Source: Parietaria judaica (Eukaryota > Streptophyta > Magnoliopsida > Rosales > Urticaceae). From it: 64,000 nucleotides of DNA. Positions within the stretch are counted from its first letter, which is position 1. Every line of letters begins with the position of its first letter. Of the stretch, positions 32,917 to 45,132 are shown in pieces. Made by a program: the position numbers and the translations under genes. Location of the stretch: positions 17,275,343-17,339,342 of the forward strand of contig OX940867.1 in the NCBI GenBank assembly GCA_954871525.1, given 5' to 3'. Below the pieces are notes generated by a model, which was not told where the DNA came from, searched no databases, and was given only the letters and a program-made list of their open reading frames with translations.

Positions 32917-34827
32917 TTAAAGAAGATGACCCATGTCTTTCAGACCCATACTCTCTAGATGCCTCCTGAATATTTTCTCTGGCAACGTCTTGGTGAATGG
33001 ATCAGCCAGATTGTCTTCCGAAGCTATTTTCACAACCGTCACGTCGCCACGACGCACTATTTCTCTTATGAGATGGTATTTGCGTTCTATATGTTTCTCC
33101 TTGTTATGGTCTCTGGGCTCTTTAGAATTTGCCACCGCACCACTGCTGTCACAGTATAGTGTTTGGGGCCCATCTACATCTGGAACAACTCCCAGCTCTA
33201 TGTAGAAATTCTTGAGCCAAACTGATTCTTTTGCTGCCTCACAAGCTGCCACGTATTCAGCTTCCATTGTGGAATCTGCGATACAGGATTGCTTTACGCT
33301 TATCCAGAATATCGCTCCACCAGCAAGGGTGAACACTGCTCCCGACGTCGATTTTCTCGCGTCTCTATCAGACATAAAGTCTGAATCAGTGTATCCTAGT
33401 GGATTCAGTTATGATCCTGAAAACACTAACATATAGTCTCTCGTTCTCCGAAGATACTTGAGAATGTTCTTCACTGCTGTCCAGTGAGCCATACCAGGGT
33501 TGGATTGGTATCTGCTAACAATTCCCACAGCGTAACATATGTCTGGCCTAGTACACTGCATAGCGTACATCAGACTTCCCACTGCTGAAGCATAGGGTAT
33601 TCGCCTCATCACATCTTGCTTTTCCGGAGAAGTTGGGCACTGTTTCCTGCTAAGGAACACTCCATGCCTGGTTGGTAAATTACCACCCTTGGAGTTTGCC
33701 ATTGCAAAACGATCAAGCACCTTATCAATGTAATCTGCTTGTGATAAGGCTAGAAGCCTGTTGTTGCGATCCCTGAAGATACGGATCCCAAGAACATAAC
33801 TGGCTTCTCCCATGTCCTTCATTTGGAATTGCGTAGATAGCCACGCTTTCACGTCCGATAGCCTCTTCACACTGTTTCCAATGAGAAGAATATCGTCGAC
33901 GTATAGAATAAGGAATATCTCCACGGTTTCGTCATTGAGCTTATAAATGCAGGCCTCAGTAACGTTTTGAATGAATCCATAGGTTTTGATGGTTTCATCG
34001 AACTTTAGATTCCATGATCTGGAAGCTTGCTTCAATCCATAGATGGATTTGAGTAATCTGCAAACCTTCCCTTCTTGACCCTGTTGCACGAACCCTTCTG
34101 GTTGGTCCATATAGATGTTTTCGTCAATGTACCCGTTCAGGAAGGCGGTTTTGTCGTCCATATGCCAAATCTCGTAATTGAGACTACAGGCTATGGCCAT
34201 GAGAATCTGGATGGACTTCAGTGACAAGAGAGAAAGTTTCCTCGAAATTAATACCTTCTCTCTGGGTATAACCCTTTGCCACTATACTAGCTTTGAAGGT
34301 TTCAACCTTCCCGTCTTTTCCTCTCTTCGTCGTGTATACCCAGTTACAGCCAATGGTTTTGAAGGCCATCCAATAAGTCTACAAGTTCCAGACTTGACTA
34401 GAATCCATTGATTCTATTTCTTGGTTCATGGCTTCCTGCCATTCTCCCTTATCAGGATCCATCATAGCTTGCATAAAGCCTATAGGATCTTCAACGCTAG
34501 CGTTTGTAATAGCCAGGTGAAATTCCAACTGAGTATACTCGTAGTGTTTAACCGTTCTATTGAACCTCCCACTACGTCTGAGTATTCTCAAAGTTTCTAA
34601 TGAAACTATGATCACTCGTGGTGTCTTGGTTTTAACAACCTCCCACTAATCTGAGTACCATTTGGTTCTGATTTTGGGACCGTGGTTTCCGCACTCTGAT
34701 TATCAGTAGGCGCTGTTGATTGTGTAATTACTTTGTCATCTAACAATTCCTCCAGTAATATTTTACCTTGAGGTTCATAGTTTATTATAGAGTCATATTC
34801 CAAAAGAGTTACTATTGCTAAAAACAA
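32917..34827 (-). pseudogene. Copia RT and RNase H (left arm)
   Basis: Read from 34827 down. Visible are the RT start region (QAMMDPDKGEWQEAMNQEIE), GCNWVYTTKRGKDGKVETFK, MDDKTAFLNGYIDENIYMDQ and YGLKQASRSWN. The catalytic motif LYVDDILLIGN follows, then RNase H with DRDARKSTSGAVFTLAGGAI, DSTMEAEYVAACEAAKESVW and HIERKYHLIREIV. The end near 32917 (LKDMGHLL) is about 15 bp from the LTR. Frame breaks near 34610, 34375, 34200 and 33405 disable it. It is more decayed than the plus-strand copy. Confidence 0.92.
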
Positions 34828-34829
34828 TT

Positions 34830-35950
34830 ACTCTTTCATATGATCATAAACTATATTTCGTCCGAGTCCCATTTAATGAATAATGTAAAATGATTCTTTC
34901 CCCTTAATCATTTCTAAAGGTTCTTGTTCCTTCTTTCTAGAACACGTCAATGTGCTTGACGTGTATAGGGAACCGTTGACTAACAGAGAATTAAATTCTC
35001 TTACAGGTGATCACAGAATTATAAGTTCAGACTCACCACTTCAGAATAACTGAAGGGCCATTAGTGATTTATCGAGTTTAAAATTCGATTTATGCAATAA
35101 ATTTCTTGAACTCACATAAGTTCTAATTTACTTTGCATTCATACCTTTGAATACTTGCCTATCATTAGATAAAGTATTCATATCCTTCTCGAGCTTGTAT
35201 AATGGACCACATACACCAAGTATGTACAAGCTTTATAGGAAATGTGGCTCTTTAGACCTTTTTCTCATGAAATGGTCTTTTAATCATTTTTAATCTTTAG
35301 ACAAGATTCTCAAACAGGCAGGGAACTGACGAACAGTTCACGCAATGGTCCATCCTGTTTATCTCATCCAAATTAATATGACTGTCATTAAGATGCCTTA
35401 GGTATGATCACTTTCATAGTTAACCTTTTTCTGGATGTCACATCCATATTATTCATTCATTATTTCATAATGGTTTGAACTTGTTTATTTCACTTCTCCG
35501 GACAATCAATATAAACAACTAAATCATTTCATAAATAATAATTTCATTATTATCTACAATGATAAAACTTTGTTCATATAAGTGGATATTTGAATTTCCA
35601 CGTAAGTCACGGGTATAATAAATATTGTTCTTGAAAACAACAATTTATTATATTTAAACGAGTTGCTCCCACTGAAATAATTATCCCATTACTTAGACTA
35701 ACATAGTCAAATTATGATTGTCTTCCGAATCCTGGATTCAGTCAAAGGTTTAAACCTTAACTAATCATTAACTTTGGGTTGGGCGATTATCTTATCTTTG
35801 TTCATTTCTTAGCCATTTCCCAAGTTCAAGAACTTTCGAATTACTCCCTTGTAATATCGAGTGGAAATACCAGCTAAATAAAAAAGATAATCAATAAGTG
35901 AACAAAATCACTTATTCGAACTTTTATTGTCTTGACATTAAATACACATC
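34830..35950 (-). pseudogene. Degenerate copia integrase/protease region (left arm)
   Basis: No long frame survives. On the minus strand, stretches near 35340-35150 still match the integrase N-terminal region of the plus-strand copies (compare 'aggataaacaggttgg', 'cctgtttgtgaatcctgt', 'gtatgtggtcctatgaacat' at 40090-40260). It is heavily mutated, so this arm is older than the right arm. Confidence 0.6.
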
Positions 35951-35989
35951 AGACTATTCTATATATATATGGGATAGACATTTTAGACT

Positions 35990-37317
35990 GACATTGAAAA
36001 AGAAACTTATTAAACTTTATTATAGGTAGAATGTTTAGAAAAATATTTTATTTGAAATAGTTACACGATGCAAACATGTTCTGGGAAAACGTTAAATAAA
36101 CCCTTTTAACTATTTCGTGATAATTTAACCGACTGTACACGTCGTAGCCATCCTTAGTGGCATGGTCACTCTAGGGTGACTCGCGGTATCAACCGTGTAG
36201 TTTGGTTAAACTAAGTTTTAGTCATAAACTTAATTAATATTCATAACAAGAACTACCAAAGTCCTCTATGATTATTAACTATCACCATAGACGGTCGGGA
36301 AGCACCAACTTCCGTGCAAGCTTAACCCATTATTTTCGGTTCTTGGGATCCTCTTGGAAATGTCTTCCTTAGGGAATGGTCATTCTAGGGTGACTCGCGG
36401 TCCATTTCCAAGATTCTTCCGTCCCCATATTCTTTTGGAACTATCACGGTGTCAAACCTTCCACAAGCACACCTTCCTTAGGGAATGGACACACTAGGGT
36501 GACTCGAGGCAGTGTGGTTAGCAGACCTTGTGACAGTAATAATGGAGACCTTTGTTTTATTCTATACTTGCCATTGTTTTTAGGAAATAACGATTTTAAT
36601 TTCTAAGTTATAAAAACTTATTATATAAACTGTCTATTAATGACACATTAAAAGTTTATATTTTGGCTTTATTTATTAAGAGACATAATTTTAAATAAGC
36701 CCTAAAGATGTTTTTATTATTTCGTCGGTAGTGATAGATCAAACTGTACGCTCTCTAGGTCGATGGGAGGGGTCCTAACCGGTCACCCAGAAGTGGATGG
36801 TGAACCGGCCCCACTTTTGATTCCCTCTTCCTTAGGCAAGATTGCACGTTTGAAATTTTTCCGACTAATAATTAACACTTTTACATTTACTCTTTATTAT
36901 TTATATCTATCCTATATAGACATATTAATAATGATCTAAACATAGACACTATGTTTGAGGGTTATGAAAATAGGTTATAACAAATTATATCTATGATGAA
37001 TATTTATAATTTTATGTTAATGATACTTATTCTCTAAGAATTATCATTAAACATTTCAATGCCCTTTAATAATTATTTATGAAATATTAAAATAAGACAA
37101 TGATATTATTCTTCGAATATTATCATCCATATTTTAATTTATTAAATAAGACAATGTTATTTAATTATTTAATAACATCCATATTTAATTTTATGAATTA
37201 ATTAAAATAAGACAATGTTATTTATCCGGAAATAACATCCATATTTTAATTCACATTAATTAATCATAATTAATTTTAATTCATAAATATTAATTTCATT
37301 AATAATAATTAATAATT
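35990..37317 (-). other. Copia leader, left arm (inverted partner of 37980-39310)
   Basis: Non-coding sequence collinear, in reverse complement, with the right-arm leader, including the hairpin triplet. It stops at the palindrome junction before any PBS or GC island. Confidence 0.75.
36165..36503 (-). other. Hairpin triplet in the left-arm leader
   Basis: ggtcactctagggtgactcg, gtcattctagggtgactcg and ggacacactagggtgactcg at 36164, 36379 and 36487. Spacing is the same as in the other leader copies. Confidence 0.65.
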
Positions 37318-37475
37318 AATTATCAGATCTTGTCATATGGTTATTATCCGATATCCGGACCGTTGTACGGATAACAAGTTTTTCCCCTTTAAATTAATGT
37401 TTTAAATGTTACCTGGACGGTTCGGAGGTATAATTCGTGATAATTTACACGGAATCCGAGACGTGATTTCCAACA
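37318..37475 (+). repeat. LTR 3'-end remnant (158 bp) of the right copia arm
   Basis: Matches the last ~160 bp of 45133-47875 (tatcagatcttg...ggaatccgagacgtgatttc, ending CCAACA). It is joined on its left to inverted leader sequence, so most of the 5' LTR and its promoter are gone. Confidence 0.85.
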
Positions 37476-37477
37476 AT

Positions 37478-37490
37478 TGGTATCAGAGCC
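37478..37490 (+). other. Copia primer-binding site (right arm)
   Basis: TGGTATCAGAGCC, complementary to initiator tRNA-Met 3' end, two bases after the LTR remnant. Confidence 0.9.
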
Positions 37491-39349
37491 ATGGTTCAAG
37501 GATAAATAATTACGTAATTTAATTAATGGGTTTAAGGACGAATTATTTGATGAATAAAATTATTATTTAAAATTGAAATTTTGAATTTCTAGATATATTA
37601 AATATTAATTTAAAATAAGAAAATTATTCGACCAAAAAAATCGGACCGGGTGGTTGGACCGGGCTGCCCTTGGCAGCCCCGCCCGAGGAAGGAACGAGCA
37701 GGGGCTACCGCTGCAGCCCCAGGGATTTCGCCCAGCAAGCCCACGAGCAAGGCCCACGCCAGGGCCACTCGGCCAGGGCAAGGGCACCTGTGTGGGCCTG
37801 GCGCGCGGGCCACAGGCCACGCTGCCTAGCAGCGGAATGGGCCTGCAGGCCCAGCCTGAAGGGCGCGCGCGGTGCTCTGGCCCACCCATAGGCTGTCCCT
37901 GCCCATTCCACGGGCACGTGTGCCCGGACTTAAGCCCGGAGGGCCCCCGTGCATTTTTTTAAATGGGTCGGATTTTTTTTTCCGACCCGGATTCCGTGGA
38001 TTAAATATTAATTATTATTAATGAAATTAATTATTATGAATTAAAATTAATTATGTTTGATTAATTAATATGAATTAAAATATGGATGTTATTTCCGGAT
38101 AAATAACATTTTCTTATTTTAATAAATTCATAAAATTAAATATGGATGTTATTTAATAATTAAATAACGTTGTCTTATTTAATAAATTAAAATATGGATG
38201 ATAATATTCGAAGAATAATATCATTGTCTTATTTTAATATTTCATAAATAATAATTAATGGGCATTAAAATGTTTAATGATAATTCTTAGAGAATAAGTA
38301 TCATTAACATAAGATTATAAATATTCATCATAGATATAATTTGATATAACCTATTTTCATAACCCTCAAACATAGTGTCTATGTTTAGATTATTATTAAT
38401 ATGTCTATATAGGATAGATATAAATAATAAAGCGTAAATGTAAAAGTGTTAATTATTAGTCGGAAAAATTTCAACCGTACAATCTTGCCTAAGGAAGAGG
38501 GAATCAAAAGTGGGGCCGGTTCACCATCCACTTCTGGGTGACCGGTTAGGACCCCTCTCATCGACCTGGAGAGCGTACGGATTGATCTATCACTACCGAC
38601 GAAATAATAAACACATTTCTAGGGCTTATTTAAAATTACGCGTTGTAATAAATAAAGCCAAAATATAAACTTTTAATGTGTCATTAATTGACAGTTTATA
38701 TAATAAGTTTTTATAACTTAGAAATTAAAAAAAAAACGTTATTTCCTAAAACAATGGCAAGTATAGAATAAAACAAAGGTCTCCATTATTACTGTCACAA
38801 GGTCTGCTGATTACACCGCCTCGAGTCACCCTAGTGTGTCCATTCCCCAAGGAAGCTGTGCTTGTGGAAGATTTGACACCGTGATAGTTCCAAAAGAATA
38901 TGGGAACGGAGGAATCTTGGAAATAGACCGCGAGTCACCCTAGTGTGACCATTCCCCAAGGACGACGTTTCCAAGAGGATCCCGAGAACCGAAAATAATG
39001 GGTTAAGCTTGCACGGAAGTTGGTGCTTCCCGACCGTCTATGGTGATAGTTAATATTCATAGAGAACTTTGGTGGTTCTTGTTATGAATATTAATTAAGT
39101 TTATGACTAAAACTTAGTTTAACCAAACTACACGGTTGATACCGCGAGTCACCCTGGAGTGACCATGCCACTAAGGACGGCAACGACGTGTACAGTCGGT
39201 TAAATTATCACGAAATAGTTAAAGGGTTTATTTAACGTTATCCCAGAACATGCTTGCATCATGTAACTATTTCAAACAAAATATTTTTCAAAATATTCTA
39301 CCTATAATAAAGTTTAATAAGTTTCTTTTTGAATGCCAGTTAAAAATTA
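37491..39349 (+). other. Copia leader with GC-rich island where gag would be expected
   Basis: 37640-37960 is an abrupt GC-rich island full of GGCC/GGGCC words. It is flanked by AT-rich DNA containing repeated 'aaaatatggatgttattt' blocks. The hairpin triplet (38824-39163) follows. No Gag features (UBN2 fold, CCHC knuckle) appear before the protease frame, so the family looks Gag-less. Confidence 0.65.
38824..39163 (+). other. Hairpin triplet in the right-arm leader (unit 1)
   Basis: cgagtcaccctagtgtgtcc (38823), cgagtcaccctagtgtgacc (38931) and cgagtcaccctggagtgacc (39145). These are stem-loops with GTCAC/GTGAC arms. They recur in unit 2 at 41239-41579. Confidence 0.65.
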
Positions 39350-40783
39350 CTTTCGACAAACAAGAAATGGAACTCTCTGCTCTGACGCACAAGTCTCAAA
39401 ATCAAAGCGATCTGGCTAAGGTCACAAAATCCCTAAGCAAACTGGCCATGAGTGGATCCTCAAAGAAACTCCGAATGGCAGATCAGAATGCAACAAACTC
39501 AATGAACAAGAGGAAGAGAACGATTGGAAACCAGGAAGAAACTTTCCAGAATGGGAGTACAAACAATGTTGATCTATCAGTATTGGAATCATGCTTCGTT
39601 AACAACTCATCCTTCAACTGGATCTTGGATTCAGGAGCAAACGATCATGCATGTAATTCTCTTCAGTCCCTTGATTCATTAGAAGAAATAAATGAAGGAC
39701 CGGCTTTAAAGGTAGGAAACGGTGAGTTTCTACAAGCAAAAGTTGTGGAAAATTTGCGACTGACATTTGGGAATAAATTCTTATTTGTTAATAATGTGTA
39801 TTATTACCCAAATGTCTGCAGGAATATACTATCGGCTTTTCTGTTGTACAAACAAGGATACAGCTTAAATTTTCATGGGTCCCATTGGGTCATCACGAAA
39901 GACGGTGTATATATTTGTACTGCTAAAGCAGAAAATGGATTGTATATTCTGAGACCAGATTATGGGAGTTGCATGAATGCTAAAATGTTCAAATTAGCTA
40001 TGCCAAGGTAAATTAAGAAACCCAAAATTGATAATGATGTCCAAACCTATATGTGGCACTTAAGATTGGGTCATATTAATCTAAACAGGATAAACAGGTT
40101 GGTAAAAAAAGGACCCCTTAAAGAACTAACAATCGGTTCTTTGCCTGTTTGTGAATCCTGTATAGAGGCTAAAATGACAAAAAAAACCTTTTTCTGTAAA
40201 AGGTCAAAGAGCCACAAGACCATTAGAACTCGTCCACACAGATGTATGTGGTCCTATGAACATACAGGCGAGGGGTGGTATTGAATATTTTGTCACCTTC
40301 ATTGATGACTATTCAAGATATGGTTATGTTTACTTAATGGCTAAGAAATCTGAAACCTTGGGTAAGTTCAAAGAATTTCTAGCAGAAAGTGAAAATCAAC
40401 TTGGACTATCATTGAAATCTCTTCGGTCAGATCGAGGAGGAGAATACCTTGATCATGAGTTTAGTGATCTCTTGATTGAAAAAGGTACAGTGTCTCAATT
40501 TACTGCTCCTGGAACACCAGAACAAAATGGTGTTGCAGAAAGGAGGAACAGGACCTTACTAGAAATGGTAAGGTCCATGCTGAGCTATTCATCACTTCCA
40601 AACTCATTCTGGAGATATGCTTTGTTGACGGCAACCAACATTTTAAATGTTGTGCCATCAAATTCTGTTTCAAAAACTCACCTTGAATTATGGAATGGCA
40701 GGATACCAAACCTGCGACATTACAGAATTTGGGGCTGTCCAGCACATGTGCGGACAGGAAACAGGAATAAATTGGAATCATGA
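39250..40783 (+). pseudogene. Copia protease and integrase (unit 1)
   Basis: Protease region: SFNWILDSGANDHACNSLQS with the catalytic Asp. GAG-pre-integrase: MWHLRLGHINLNRINRL and CESCIEAKM with the H-C-C zinc ligands. Integrase core: FVTFIDDYSRYGYVYL, SDRGGEYLDHEF and the catalytic Glu in TPEQNGVAERRNRTLLE. A stop ends the protease frame at about 40011. An extra A in the run near 40180-40188 (eight, versus seven in unit 2) shifts the frame across the zinc region. A stop follows NKLES at 40783. No Gag domain precedes it; the open frame before the protease is a low-complexity Lys/Ser/Asn stretch. Confidence 0.92.
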
Positions 40784-41140
40784 ACTGAAGCATGTCTGTT
40801 CATGGGATATTCCAAAGAGACAAAGGGAGGTTTGTTTTATAGTCCAGAAAGTAAGAAAGTATTTGTCTCTACAAATGCTAAATTTCTGGAAGAAGACTAT
40901 ATGATGAACTTCAAACCTCGAAGCAAAATAGTGCTTGAGGAATTGTCAGGTGACAAAGTCACAACGCCGATAACAGTGCCTGTTGTCGAAGAGAGTGCGG
41001 AAACCATGGTCCCAAATCAGAACCAAGGGGTACTGAGACGTAGTGGGAGGTTCAAAAGACCTGTCGAGCGCTACGAGCACACCCAGTTGGAATTTCACCT
41101 AGCTGTTAGAAACACTAGTGTTGAAGATCCCATAGGCTTT

Positions 41141-43554
41141 GAAATTAAAAAACGTTATTTCCTAAAACAATGGCAAGTATAGAATAAAACAAAGGTCTCC
41201 ATTATTACTGTCACAAGGTCTGCTGATTACACCGCCTCGAGTCACCCTAGTGTGTCCATTCCCCAAGGAAGGTGTGCTTGTGGAAGATTTGACACCGTGA
41301 TAGTTCCAAAAGAATATGGGAACGGAGGAATCTTGGAAATAGACCGCGAGTCACCCTAGTGTGACCATTCCCCAAGGACGACGTTTCCAAGAGGATCCCG
41401 AGAACCGAAAATAATGGGTTAAGCTTGCACGGAAGTTGGTGCTTCCCGACCGTCTATGGTGATAGTTAATATTCATAGAGAACTTTGGTGGTTCTTGTTA
41501 TGAATATTAATAAGTTTATGACTAAAACTTAGTTTAACCAAACTACACGGTTGATATCGCGAGTCACCCTGGAGTGACCATGCCACTAAGGACGGCAACG
41601 ACGTGTACAGTCGGTTAAATTATCACGAAATAGTTAAAGGGTTTATTTAACGTTATCCCAGAACATGCTTGCATCATGTAACTATTTCAAACAAAATATT
41701 TTTCAAAATATTCTACCTATAATAAAGTTTAATAAGTTTCTTTTTGAATGCCAGTTAAAAATGTCTTTCGACAAACAAGAAATGGAACTCTCTGCTCTGA
41801 CGCACAAGTCTCAAAATCAAAGCGATCTGGCTAAGGTCACAAAATCCCTAAGCAAACTGGCCATGAGTGGATCCTCAAAGAAACTCCGAATGGCAGATCA
41901 GAATACAACAAACTCAATGAACAAGAGGAAGAGAACGATTGGAAACCAGGAAGAAACTTTCCAGAATGGGAGTACAAACAATGTTGATCTATCAGTATTG
42001 GAATCATGCTTCGTTAACGACTCATCCTTCAACTGGATCTTGGATTCAGGAGCAAACGATCATGCATGTAATTCTCTTCAGTCCCTTGATTCATTAGAAG
42101 AAATAAATGAAGGACCAGCTTTAATGGTAGGAAACGGTGAGTTTCTACAAGCAAAAGTTGTGGAAAATTTGCGACTGACATTTGGGAATAAATTCTTATT
42201 TGTTAATAATGTGTATTATTAGCCAAATGTCTGCAGGAATATACTATCGGCTTTTCTGTTGTACAAACAAGGATACAGCTTAAATTTTCGTGGGTCCCAT
42301 TGGGTCATCACGAAAGACGGTGTATATATTTGTACTGCTAAAGCAGAAAATGGATTGTATATTCTGAGACCAGATTATGGGAGTTGCATGAATGCTAAAA
42401 TGTTCAAATTAGCTATGCCAAGGTAAATTAAGAAACCCAAAATTGATAATGATGTCCAAACCTATATGTGGCACTTAAGATTGGGTCATATTAATCTAAA
42501 CAGGATAAACAGGTTGGTAAAAAAAGGACCCCTTAAAGAACTAACAATCGGTTCTTTGCCTGTTTGTGAATCCTGTATAGAGGCTAAAATGACAAAAAAA
42601 CCTTTTTCTGTAAAAGGTCAAAGAGCCACAAGACCATTAGAACTCGTCCACACAGATGTATGTGGTCCTATGAACATATAGGCGAGGGGTGGTATTGAAT
42701 ATTTTGTCACCTTCATTGATGACTATTAAAGATATGGTTATGTTTACTTAATGGCTAAGAAATCTGAAACCTTGGGTAAGTTCAAAGAATTTCTAGCAGA
42801 AAGTGAAAATCAACTTGGACTATCATTGAAATCTCTTCGGTCAGATCGAGGAGGAGAATACCTTGATCATGAGTTTAGTGATCTCTTGATTGAAAAAGGT
42901 ACAGTGTCTCAATTTACTGCTCCTGGAACACCAGAACAAAATGGTGTTGCAGAAAGGAGGAACAGGACCTTACTAGAAATGGTAAGGTCCATGCTGAGCT
43001 ATTCATCACTTCCAAACTCATTCTGGAGATATGCTTTGTTGACGGCAACCAACATTTTAAATGTTGTGCCATCAAAATCTGTTTCAAAAACTCACCTTGA
43101 ATTATGGAATGGCAGGATACCAAACCTGCGACATTACAGAATTTGGGGCTGTCCAGCACATGTGCGGACAGGAAACAGGAATAAATTGGAATCATGAACT
43201 GAAGCATGTCTGTTCATGGGATATTCCAAAGAGACAAAGGGAGGTTTGTTTTATAGTCCAGAAAGTAAGAAAGTATTTGTCTCTACAAATGCTAAATTTC
43301 TGGAAGAAGACTATATGATGAACTTCAAACCTCGAAGCAAAATAGTGCTTGAGGAATTGTCAGGGGACAAAGTCACAACGCCGATAACAGTGCCTGTTGT
43401 CGAAGAGAGTGCGGAAACCATGGTCCCAAATCAGAACCAAGGGGTACTGAGACGTAGTGGGAGGTTCAAAAGACCTGTCGAGCGCTACGAGCACACCCAG
43501 TTGGAATTTCACCTAGCTGTTAGAAACACTAGTGTTGAAGATCCCATAGGCTTT
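41141..43554 (+). repeat. 2.4-kb tandem duplication in copia, unit 2
   Basis: Direct continuation of unit 1 at base resolution. After 43554 the sequence runs on into RT (gagcaagctatgatggatcc), so unit 2 is the one joined to the rest of pol. Confidence 0.92.
41665..43197 (+). pseudogene. Copia protease and integrase (unit 2)
   Basis: Same domains as unit 1, and the zinc region is in frame here (CESCIEAKMTKKPFSVKGQR). It has its own lesions: TAG in place of a Tyr/Pro-region codon near 42220, TAG after CGPMNI near 42680, and TAA in place of Ser in the DDYS motif near 42727. The integrase core retains SDRGGEY and the EQNGVAERRNR Glu. Confidence 0.92.
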
Positions 43555-44553
43555 GAGCAAGCTATGATGGATCCTGATAAGGGAGAATGGCAGGAAGCCA
43601 TGAACCAAGAAATAGAATTAATGGATTCTAATGAAGTCTGGGAACTTGTAGACTTACCGGATGGCTTCAAAATCATTGGCTGTAAGTGGGTGTACAAGCG
43701 AAAGAGAGGAGTGGACGGGAAGGTTGAAACCTTCAAGGCTAGACTAGTGGCTAAGGGTTTTACCCAAAGGGAAGGTATTGATTTCGATGAGACCTTCGCT
43801 CCAGTCGCTAAGTATAAGTCCATCCGGATTCTCATGGCCATAGCCTGTAGTCTCAATTACGAGATTTGGCAGATGGACGTCAAGACCGCCTTCCTGAACG
43901 GGTACATTGACGAAAACATCTATATGGACCAACCATAAGGGTTCGTGCAGAAGGGTCAAGAAGGGAAAGTTTGCAGACTTCTCAAATCCATTTATGGATT
44001 GAAGCAAGCTTCCATATCCTGGAATCTAAGGTTTGATGAAACCATCAAATCCTATGGATTCATACAGAACATCACTGAGGCCTTCATATACAAACTTAAT
44101 GATGAAACCGTGGAAATATTTCTTGTTCTATACGTCGACGATATTCTTCTCATTAGAAACACTGTGAAGAGGCTATCGGACGTGAAAGCGTGGCTATCTA
44201 CGCAATTCCAAATGAAGGACATGGGAAAAGCCAGCTATGTTCTTGGGATCCGTATCTTTAGGGATCGCAACAACAGGCTTCTAGCCTTATCGCAGGCAGC
44301 TTACATTGATAAGGTGCTTGATCATTTTGCAATGGCAAACTCCAAGGGAGGTAATTTACCAACCAGGCATGGAGTATTCCTTAACAGGAAACAGTGCCCT
44401 ACTTCTTCGGAAGAGAAAGATGAGATGAGGCGAATACCCTATGCTTCATCAGTGGGAAGTCTAATGTACGCTATGCAGTGTACTAGGCCAGACATCTGTT
44501 ACGCTGTGGGAATTGTTAGCAGATACCAATCCAACCCTGGTATGGCTCACTAG
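43216..44553 (+). pseudogene. Copia reverse transcriptase (right arm)
   Basis: Copies the element RNA into DNA. Visible are QAMMDPDKGEWQEAMNQEIE, GCKWVYKRKRGVDGKVETFK, ARLVAKGFTQREGIDFDETF and WQMDVKTAFLNGYIDENIYM. Then come YGLKQASISWN and the catalytic LYVDDILLIRN, followed by AMQCTRPDICYAVGIVSRYQ. One in-frame TAA at 43936-43938 splits it (DQP/GFVQ), and a TAG at 44551-44553 replaces Trp after GMAH. It is otherwise collinear, so it was coding until recently. Confidence 0.95.
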
Positions 44554-44559
44554 ACAGCA

Positions 44560-45117
44560 GTGAAGAACATTCTCAAGTATCTTAGGAGAACGAGAGACTA
44601 TATGTTAGTTTTTTCAGGATCAGAACTGAATCCACTAGGTTACATTGATTCAGACTTTATGTCTGATAGAGACGCAAGAAAATCGACGTCGGGAGCAGTG
44701 TTCACCCTTGCTGGTGGAGCGATATTCTGGAGAAGCATAAAGCAATCATATATCGCAGATTCCACAATGGAAGCTGAATACGTGGCAGCTTGTGAGGCAG
44801 CCAAAGAATCAGTTTGGCTCAAGAATTTCTATATAGAGCTAGGAGTTGTTCCAGATGTAGATGGGCCCCAAACACTATACTGTGACAACAGTGGTGCGGT
44901 GGCAAATTCTAAAGAGCCCAGAGTCCATAACAAGGCGAAACATATAGAACGCAAATACCATCTCAAAAGAGAAATAGTGCGTAGTGGCGACGTGAAGGTT
45001 GTGAAAATAGCTTCGGAAGACAATCTAGCTGATCCATTAACCAAGACGTTGCCAGAGAAAATATTCAGGAGGCATCTGGAGAGTATGGGTCTGAAAGACA
45101 TGGGTCATCTTCTTTAA
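44560..45117 (+). pseudogene. Copia RNase H and pol end (right arm)
   Basis: Continues in the RT frame after the TAG at 44551. DSDFMSDRDARKSTSGAVFT, DSTMEAEYVAACEAAKESVW, LYCDNSGAVANSKEP and HIERKYHLKREIV show the copia RNase H with its acidic residues. It ends LKDMGHLL and a stop 16 bp before the LTR. The polypurine tract AAGTGGGAGAT (45122-45132) separates them. Confidence 0.95.
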
Positions 45118-45132
45118 GTACAAGTGGGAGAT

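Larger units (their letters stand above)
38721..41140 (+). repeat. 2.4-kb tandem duplication in copia, unit 1
   Basis: Runs from 'gaaattaaaa...acgttatttc' in the leader to '...gatcccataggcttt' at the start of RT. At 41141 the sequence jumps back to the leader. It is almost identical to 41141-43554, so the duplication is young. Confidence 0.92.
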
